Assembly (NCBI RefSeq): GCF_014645835.1
Contig: NZ_BMMM01000012.1
Coordinates: forward strand, 87,573 to 145,365
DNA length: 57,793 bases
DNA from: Streptomyces albiflavescens
GTDB lineage: Bacteria > Actinomycetota > Actinomycetes > Streptomycetales > Streptomycetaceae
Direction: 5' to 3'
Numbering within the stretch: position 1 is the first letter of the stretch; each line of letters begins with the position of its first letter. Positions 51,611-57,793 of the stretch are shown here, one piece after another. The notes beneath the pieces are model-generated. The model had not been told where the DNA came from and searched no databases. It worked only from the letters and a program-made list of their open reading frames with translations. Made by a program: the position numbers and the translations under genes.

Positions 51611-53577
51611 TCATGTGCGTCGGAGGACCAGCACGGCCACGTCGTCGAGGTGGTCGACCGCGACCGCGGCGTCGAGGATGCGGTCGGCGGTCTCCTCGGC
51701 GTTCAGCCCGTCGTGGACGGCTTGGGCGGCCAGTGTTCCGGCTCGTTCCAGTCCGGCGTCCAGCGTCAGGCCCGGTCCTTCGACCACGCCGTCGGTGACC
51801 ATGACCAGCGTGGTGTCCTCGTCCAGGGCGAAGGCTTCTCGCGGTATTTGATGCCGGGCACGACGCCCAGGACTGGCCCGCCCGGCAGCTCACGAACACC
51901 GTGACTGCCGTCCCTGTGCGCGTACAGCACCGGCACATGGCCGGCGCTGGTGCCGGTGACCCGTCCACCGCGCGGGTCGACATGCAGGAGGGTGCAGCTG
52001 GCGAATCGTGCGACATCCATCGTGGTCAGCAGCTCGTTGGTGCGGGTCAGCACGGTTCCGGGATGCGGTTCCTGGTCGGCGATCAGGCGCATGGACAAGC
52101 GGACCTGTCCCATGAAGGCGGCGGCGTCCACGTCGTGCCCCTGTACGTCGCCGATCTCCAGGGCGATCGCGCCGTCGGGCATCACGAAGGCGTCGTACCA
52201 GTCTCCGCCGATGTCCAGCCCGTCCCGGCTGGGCCGGTAGCGGGCGGCGACCTCCAGACCCGGGAGGTGCTCGGGCAGCGTGGGGAGCATGGTCTGCTGC
52301 AGCGCCGTGGCCAACTCGACTCGCGCCTGCTGCAACCGGATGCGCCGCAGCGCCTGGCCTGCCAGGTCGGCCAGCGTGCCCATGAGGGTCCGCTCGTCCA
52401 GGGACGGCAGGTACCCGCTGTCGTAAACCATCCCCCACGCCCCAAGTGGCTGATCGCCGGTCTCGCTGAGGGGGGTGATCGCGAAGGCGTAGTCGGAGCC
52501 GAGCCGGTCGAGCCGCGGAAACGGGCCTTGCGGCCAGCGGTGGCTGTGATTCTTCCGGTCGGGGACGAACTGCGGCCGGCCGGTGCGGATCGCCTCGGGC
52601 AGCGGACTGGGATGGCCCAGCCGCAGGCCGTGCAGGGCCTCGACCTCGCGCATGGCTATCCCGGCATCGGTGGAGACATGCAGGCGGTCTTCGTCGACGA
52701 GTGCGAGCAGGGCGCCGCAGGCCCCGAAGGTCGCGGCGAGCCGCGTCAGGACGACCTGCTGCAGCTCCTTCTCCGTGGCCGCGGTGATCAAGGCGGCGGA
52801 GAAGTCGGCGATGTCCCTGGCGCGCTGTCGCTCGGCAGCCAGTGCGGCCTGCGCCTTCTGCTTGCGCTTCTCCTGTTTGGTGTCGTCGCGGACTACCCCG
52901 AAGATCCGTTCAGGGCCGCCATACCCCAGCTGGAGGCGGCGGGTCTGGGCGGCCAGTTGGTGCCAGCCGTCGTGCTGGGTGAGGTATCGCAACCTCACCC
53001 AGGGGGACTGCTGGATGGGGGCCGAGCGCAGGAGCTGCCGGAAGGCCTCCCGGTCGTCGGGATGCACTGCCGCGATCACCCTGGAAAGCGGCGCAATGGA
53101 ATCCTGGAAGAGCGCGGTCACGACGGGTGCGCCACCGAGCCACTCCAACTGGCGTCCCTGGGGTGAATACATCCACAGGCCGAGGTCGGCGGCCTCGGTG
53201 GCGAGCCGGAACGGGATCAGCAGGCTGGACAGGTCGTTTCCCGCATCCAGCGCGTGCACCCAGACCAACTGATCGCCCCCGGCGGGATCCTTCACTTGCC
53301 GCGCCTCGATCAAGCAGACAACGGGTACTCCGCTTTGCCCGGGGAACTCCAGCACCCGCATCGCGGCCGTACTCGTCCTGGCTGCGTGGCCTACCAGACT
53401 CTCGGCCGACGTCCGCTGGCTTGCAGGCCACAGATCACCGAAGTCACGTCCCAGACACTCTTCCGCCGACCTGCCCAGCGCCGAGGCCATCGCGGCGTTG
53501 AGGCCGTGCATGGCACCGTCCAGCGTCAGAAGAGCCGACGGGCAAGCCCTTCGAAGAAATTCGTTCGAGACGTCCAT
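51611..53577 (-). pseudogene. PAS/GAF/PP2C (SpoIIE) signalling phosphatase, frameshifted
   Basis: Intended product about 655 residues: two PAS-like sensors (~1-230), a GAF domain (~265-410) and a SpoIIE/PP2C phosphatase (~425-655) with GGDWYDAF and IGDVQGHDVDAA metal-binding motifs. ATG at 53577 (MDVSNEF) follows GGAG. Near 51838 one base is missing (GAGAAGCC where GAGGAAGCC fits), moving the last ~75 residues, starting EEAFALDEDTTLVMVTDG, to another frame. This breaks the final Asp-bearing strand HLDDVAVLVL away from the core. Either a recent mutation or a sequencing error. Confidence 0.85.
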
Positions 53578-53871
53578 CTGAGGCTCCCTGGGGCGCACGG
53601 CAAAACAGCCTCTTCAGTCATATTCGCGTATTTCGATGCGATGTATTAGCCGAAGGGGGTGTATGACCGGATGCATAGAGTGACGACGGCGCGGAAACCG
53701 CTTGAAACTGTGGGCGGCGGACTGTGATGAGGACGAGGGGGCAACGGGGCTCGGTTGCCCTACAGCCGCGGAGTACAGCAACGGGCCCGCGCACGGCGCG
53801 GGCGCGCGCCGCCTCTGCGGCGCGCTACGTGCTGCGGGCGGAAGCGAGAAAGCCACCCACGGGCCAAAGAT

Positions 53872-54122
53872 ATGCCTCCGGCGGGGATCGGCCGGCACCG
53901 GGCTGGAGGGGGCGCCGTTGCCGAGTGCGGGCACGTCGTGGCGTGCGCGGGGAGCTCCCATCCCGTCCGCCGTCGACCCAGGCAAAGCCGAGCAGACGCG
54001 GCCCATGGCGTCCAGGTCGTTCGCACAGTGGCGCGCTCCACCTGGACGCCATGGACCACGCCCGCTCCACGGTGTGTGGGTCGACGGCGGACGGGATGGG
54101 AGCCGGGGAGAGTGGTGGGTGA
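53872..54122 (-). other. Structured non-coding element, copy B (nested hairpin)
   Basis: 251 bases, strongly similar to 18821-19072. Outer arms 53955-53980 and 54077-54102 are a perfect 26-bp inverted repeat; inner arms 54003-54017 and 54040-54054 are a perfect 15-bp repeat; both linkers and the loop are 22 bases. It sits between two SpoIIE phosphatase genes, outside the intact elements. The flanks 53578-53871 and 54153-54498 hold no gene. Confidence 0.75.
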
Positions 54123-54126
54123 AGGA

Positions 54127-54152
54127 AGCCCGGGACCTTGAAGTCCCGGGCT
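54127..54152. terminator. Hairpin next to structured element B
   Basis: 10-bp stem AGCCCGGGAC/GTCCCGGGCT with a 6-base loop, 5 bases from the repeat. Could end transcripts in either direction; there is no clear T-run. Confidence 0.55.
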
Positions 54153-54498
54153 ATATGCAGGGGGTGCGCGGTTGTGGTCTGCGCATCCTGGGAGGTCGGG
54201 CCGCCGCCCTGCCGGATCTGCGGTGCCCGCGTTTTCCACCCCTTCCACGTGGTCCTGCGGCGGCCGTGGTGGACCGCGTCGGCATCAGCCCCGGCTGCAG
54301 CCCTGTCACAGATCTGAGCCCTGCCTTGTCAATCACCTAAAAGGTACAAATTTCAACGACTTGATCTCAGCGGGACCCGGCCGAGGTCGCCCATGTCCCG
54401 CCGGGACACATGCTGCTCCAGCCGTCCACCCCGCCGTGCTCCTGGTCGCCGCAGCCGACCCGCGTGAGAACGAGTCACCTAGTGAGGAGGGCAGCTCG

Positions 54499-56991
54499 AT
54501 GACCAACACGGACAGGGTGACCCTTGGCAAGCGATTGAACACACGCGAGGTATCCGAGTCGGCGGTCGCGATGCTCGACGAGCGTGGGACGGTGGTCGCA
54601 TGGACGCAGGCCGCCGAGCAGCTTCTCGGGTACTCCGCCAGGGAAGTGGTGGGCCGGTCCGCCGCACTCATACTGCCGTCTTCCGAGAAAACGCCGACAA
54701 TATCGGCGCTCATCGAGCAGTGCCGTGCCCGAAATGACTGGTCGGGCACGATGACGGTGCGCCACCGCGACGGCCGCATGCTCGACATCAACCATCGGAT
54801 CTCGATGTTGCGGAGGCAGGACGGAACATTCCGGTGGCTTGTGTCCGTCACCGACATCGGCACGCTCTCCCGGGAAACGGGAAACGGATCGCTGCGGGAA
54901 TCGCTCCTCACCCACGCGCCGATCGGCATCATCGTTCGCGACCCGCAGCTGCGTTGCGTCTGGGTGAACGACACGATGGAGAGCCACGACGGCATCTCCC
55001 GTGACCGGCGGCTCGGCCAGCGACTCACCGATTCACTGCCCGGCTTCGAGGCCGAAGCCCTTGAAGCGGTGATGCGACAGGCGCTGCGGAACGGCACCAC
55101 CGCGGTCCACGAGTACCGGGCGTGGCCGACGGAAGATCCGCGCCGGGAGCATGCATTCTCGGCCTCGTACTTCTGCCTCCAGGACGCGGACGGCAAGACA
55201 CTGGGGGTGTGCGGCATAAGCGTGGATGTCACCGGAAGTCAGCGGGCGCGCGAGCGCCTTGCCATCCTCAGCCAGGCCAGCACGCGTATCGGCAGCACCC
55301 TTGACGTCATGCGGACCGCGCAGGAACTGGCCGACCTTGCCGTGCCCCTCCTGGCCGACTACGCCTACGTCGACCTGGGGGAATCCATCCCGTTCGGCGA
55401 AGAGCCCTCGACCCGAATCGACACGACGAGCGATCGCCCCACCGCTTTCCTCCGCGCCGGTCAGGCCTCGATCCACCCAGGAACCCCAGAGTCGCCCTAT
55501 GCGCGAGGGGAGACGGTTTTCGTCCCCCCGACCTCGCCGCTCGCCAGCGCACTGCGCACGGGAAGGTCCCACCTGGAACCGGTGCTGGACACCTCCCCTG
55601 GGACATGGGTCGACCACGACCCAGCGCGGGCGCAAAAGATCCGTGAGTACAGGATGCACTCCGTGATGATCGTGCCCATCATTGCGCGGCGCGCCGTCCT
55701 GGGTGTCGCGCTGTTCCTCCGCACCGAGGACCCCGTTCCGTTTCACGAGGATGACCTGCTGCTCGCCGAGGAGCTCGTCACCCGCGCCGCGCTGTCCTTG
55801 GACAACGCCCGCCAATACACGCGCGAACACACCGCGGCCCTCGCGTTGCAACGCAATCTGCTGCCCCACCGTTTGACGGGCGGCGCGGCGGTCGAGGTGG
55901 CCTGGCGCTACCTGCCGGCCGACGCGGAAGCCGGCGTCGGAGGCGACTGGTTCGACGTGATCCCGCTGTCCGGCGCCCGGGTGGGCCTCGTCGTCGGCGA
56001 TGTGGTCGGGCACGGCATCAACGCCGCCGCGACCATGGGCACGCTCCGCACCGCCGTACGCACGCTCGCCGACCTGGAGATGCCCCCCGACCAACTGCTG
56101 GCCCATCTCGACGACACCTTCCAGCGACTGGCCGAGCAAGACGCCGACGCCGCGGACCAGACCCCCACGGTCGTAGGCGCCACCTGTCTGTACGCCGTCT
56201 ACGACCCGACCACCCGGAAGTGCACCATGGCACGGGCCGGGCACCCCCCACCCGCGATCATCGACCCGCAGGGACAGGTCACCTTCCCCGACCTGCCCAC
56301 CGGAAGCCCACTCGGCGTCGGGCTGGGCGTCCCCTTCGAGGCCGTGGAGCTGGAACTGCCCGAGGGCACTCTCCTCGCCCTGTACACCGACGGCCTGATC
56401 GAAACCCGCGACGACGACATCGACGTGGGAATGCGTTGCCTGGGCACCGCCCTGGCACACCCCAGTCACTCCCTGGAAGACCTGTGCACCCGAGCCACGG
56501 AGACCCTCCCACGCCAGGCGCCATCCGACGACATCACCCTGCTCCTAGTGCGGACGCTCTCACTCAGCCCCACCCAGGTCACCTCCTGGACGCTGCCGAA
56601 CGACCGGACCGCTATCCCCAACGCCCGGCACATGGCAGCCCGCCAGCTCACCGAATGGGGCCTGGAAGGTCTCCAGGACTCCACGGAGCTGATCGTCAGT
56701 GAACTGGTCACCAACGCCGTCCGCCACAGCACAGACCCGATCGGACTGCGCCTGATCCACCACCAAGCCCTGACCTGCGAAGTATCCGACACCGACGCCA
56801 ACTCCCCGCGCCTGCGTCACGCACGCACCACCGACGAAAACGGCCGCGGCCTCTTCCTGATCACCCAGCTGTCCCGCAGATGGGGCGCCCGCCCGGAATC
56901 GGGCGGCAAAGTCATCTGGGCCGAACAAGCCCTGGACTCCGCACCCTCACACGCACCGGCCCCCGGCACGCCACCCCCACGCAAGGAATAA
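54499..56991 (+). CDS. PAS/GAF/SpoIIE phosphatase with C-terminal anti-sigma-type ATPase domain
   Basis: 830 residues. Two PAS domains (~15-125 and ~135-250), a GAF domain (~260-430), a SpoIIE/PP2C phosphatase (~450-680; GGDWFDVI, VGDVVGHGINAA, DDITLLLV) and a C-terminal HATPase/RsbW-like domain (SELVTNAVRHS, ENGRGLFLITQLSRRWG). Such proteins control sigma factors by dephosphorylating anti-anti-sigma proteins while the RsbW part can phosphorylate them or bind sigma. ATG at 54499 follows GAGGAGG. No antagonist or sigma gene is adjacent. Confidence 0.9.
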   Translation: MTNTDRVTLGKRLNTREVSESAVAMLDERGTVVAWTQAAEQLLGYSAREVVGRSAALILPSSEKTPTISALIEQCRARNDWSGTMTVRHRDGRMLDINHRISMLRRQDGTFRWLVSVTDIGTLSRETGNGSLRESLLTHAPIGIIVRDPQLRCVWVNDTMESHDGISRDRRLGQRLTDSLPGFEAEALEAVMRQALRNGTTAVHEYRAWPTEDPRREHAFSASYFCLQDADGKTLGVCGISVDVTGSQRARERLAILSQASTRIGSTLDVMRTAQELADLAVPLLADYAYVDLGESIPFGEEPSTRIDTTSDRPTAFLRAGQASIHPGTPESPYARGETVFVPPTSPLASALRTGRSHLEPVLDTSPGTWVDHDPARAQKIREYRMHSVMIVPIIARRAVLGVALFLRTEDPVPFHEDDLLLAEELVTRAALSLDNARQYTREHTAALALQRNLLPHRLTGGAAVEVAWRYLPADAEAGVGGDWFDVIPLSGARVGLVVGDVVGHGINAAATMGTLRTAVRTLADLEMPPDQLLAHLDDTFQRLAEQDADAADQTPTVVGATCLYAVYDPTTRKCTMARAGHPPPAIIDPQGQVTFPDLPTGSPLGVGLGVPFEAVELELPEGTLLALYTDGLIETRDDDIDVGMRCLGTALAHPSHSLEDLCTRATETLPRQAPSDDITLLLVRTLSLSPTQVTSWTLPNDRTAIPNARHMAARQLTEWGLEGLQDSTELIVSELVTNAVRHSTDPIGLRLIHHQALTCEVSDTDANSPRLRHARTTDENGRGLFLITQLSRRWGARPESGGKVIWAEQALDSAPSHAPAPGTPPPRKE

Positions 56992-57391
56992 CCGAGCCAT
57001 CCCCCTCCGCTGCGAGCATCCGGCATGCTCCGCTGCGAGGGACACCCCGGCCGCCCAAGCGGGGCCGCCTGTGAGCCGTCCCAGGGAGACCAAGGACGAC
57101 CAACGACGACAGAGAACAACGGCGTCCTTGCTGGTCAGGAAACAGTGGCTGCAATCCGCCGAGATAGCCGAGCCAGGACATCACTTCTTCGGCCACTGGT
57201 GGAGCTGGGCCCGCCCGTCGACACGCGTGCCGTGCCCATGCGTGCTCCTACCTGGCCGGGACCGTGCCCCTTGCGTGCCCGTTCCGGCGGGACGCAGCGG
57301 GGACTCACGGGGAACAGCGGTGCCGATCGCGCTACGGCCAAGGTCAGGGAGTTGCCAGGCCAGTCGCCATCCGCATACCCCGTCTTCCAAA
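56992..57391. other. Gene-free stretch left of IS630
   Basis: 400 bases. Near 57298 is GGGGACTCACGGGGAACAG, seen also near 26437 and, in variant form, near 23288. No gene or clear IS terminal repeat recognised. Confidence 0.4.
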
Positions 57392-57793
57392 CTAGTGACC
57401 TGAGTCGGAGACTCTTCGGCAGTATGCGGCGACTTTGTCGAGGATCTCGTCGGTGGTCTTGGTCCAGATGAAGGGTCTGGGGTGCTCGTTCCAGTCCGCG
57501 AGCCATGACCGGATGTCACGTTCGAGGGCCTGGACGGAGCGGTGGACTCCGCGGCGGAGTTGCTTTCGTGTGAGTTCGCCGAACCACCGTTCCACCAGGT
57601 TCAGCCAGGATGAGCCGGTGGGTGTGAAGTGCAGGCGGAAGCGAGGATGTGCCAGCAGCCACTTCTTGACGGCGGGTGTCTTGTGAGTGGCGTAGTTGTC
57701 CAGGATCAGGTGGATGTCGAGCTCGTCGGGGACCTGCTTGTCGAGCTTGGCCAGGAACTTCTTGAACTCGATGGCCCGGTGCCTGCGGTGCAG
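57392..57793 (-). mobile_element. IS630-family transposase, 3' part (cut by window edge)
   Basis: The minus-strand frame is open from the window edge to TAG at 57392, giving the last 133 residues. The second catalytic Asp lies in HLILDNYATHKTP and the final Glu in GSSWLNLVERWFGEL, the DDE signature of IS630. The end (RPFIWTKTTDEILDKV) matches the family C-terminus. The 5' part and far IS end lie outside. It appears intact as far as seen. Confidence 0.9.

Noticed and set aside
51611..56991. Biosynthetic cluster or sigma-factor operon around the phosphatases
   Set aside because: No sigma, anti-anti-sigma or biosynthetic genes are present; only two divergent sensor phosphatases.

Overview
The window is high-GC actinobacterial DNA, almost certainly Streptomyces. 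The left part carries the conserved chromosomal order rho, thrB, thrC, hom, lysA, nrtL, response regulator, tRNA-Arg, as in other streptomycetes. GTG starts, 4-base start/stop overlaps and rare TTA codons fit the same group. All calls come from reading the sequence; no database search was run.

Layout. (1) 12-12211: chromosomal core on the minus strand, with a secreted trypsin-like protease, Rho, the aspartate-family pathway genes (hom, thrC, thrB, lysA), an ArgS-derived protein lacking the catalytic core, a response regulator, and tRNA-Arg(CCG) on the plus strand. (2) 12171-30766: element 1, an 18.6 kb pSAM2-type integrative and conjugative element (AICE) in the 3' end of the tRNA gene. It has int, xis, HUH-type rep, an FtsK-like transfer ATPase, a KorSA-type GntR repressor with a twin 21-bp operator, and about 11 kb of cargo. 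The cargo includes adenylate kinase, VOC protein, HEPN-like protein, S1-domain protein, WD40-like protein, a prim-pol-like operon, an HTH regulator and an APH-like kinase. Three ~140-bp repeats that each end in a tRNA-Pro-like fragment punctuate it. (3) 30725-48652: element 2, a 17.9 kb AICE of the same family but a different lineage. It has a full transfer-gene set, a GntR-Nudix fusion (KorSA plus Pif-like), a NERD protein and, at its right end, a four-gene operon. That operon encodes an SMC/Rad50-like ATPase with a central zinc-ribbon, a small middle protein, a PD-(D/E)XK nuclease and an SPPY-type DNA methyltransferase. (4) 48611-~51480: a collapsed third element with a HEPN-like gene, an integrase lacking its N-terminal third and a GntR gene cut off exactly at the integrase junction. 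(5) 51611-57793: chromosomal or older accessory DNA with two SpoIIE/PP2C signalling phosphatases (one frameshifted) and a partial IS630-family transposase.

How it works together. The three att copies (42 bp, identical) show serial accretion at one tRNA-Arg gene. In each intact element, Int/Xis handle integration and excision, Rep drives rolling-circle replication, and the FtsK-like protein with small Spd-type proteins handles transfer and spread. GntR repressors acting on paired palindromes probably keep this silent. The cargo looks like host-protection genes.

Best candidates for something undescribed: the ATPase/middle/nuclease/methyltransferase operon at 43379-48448; a ~250-bp nested-hairpin element in two copies (18821 and 53872) whose arm differences all become G-U pairs on the minus strand; and the tRNA-Pro-tailed repeats that delimit small gene cassettes inside element 1.
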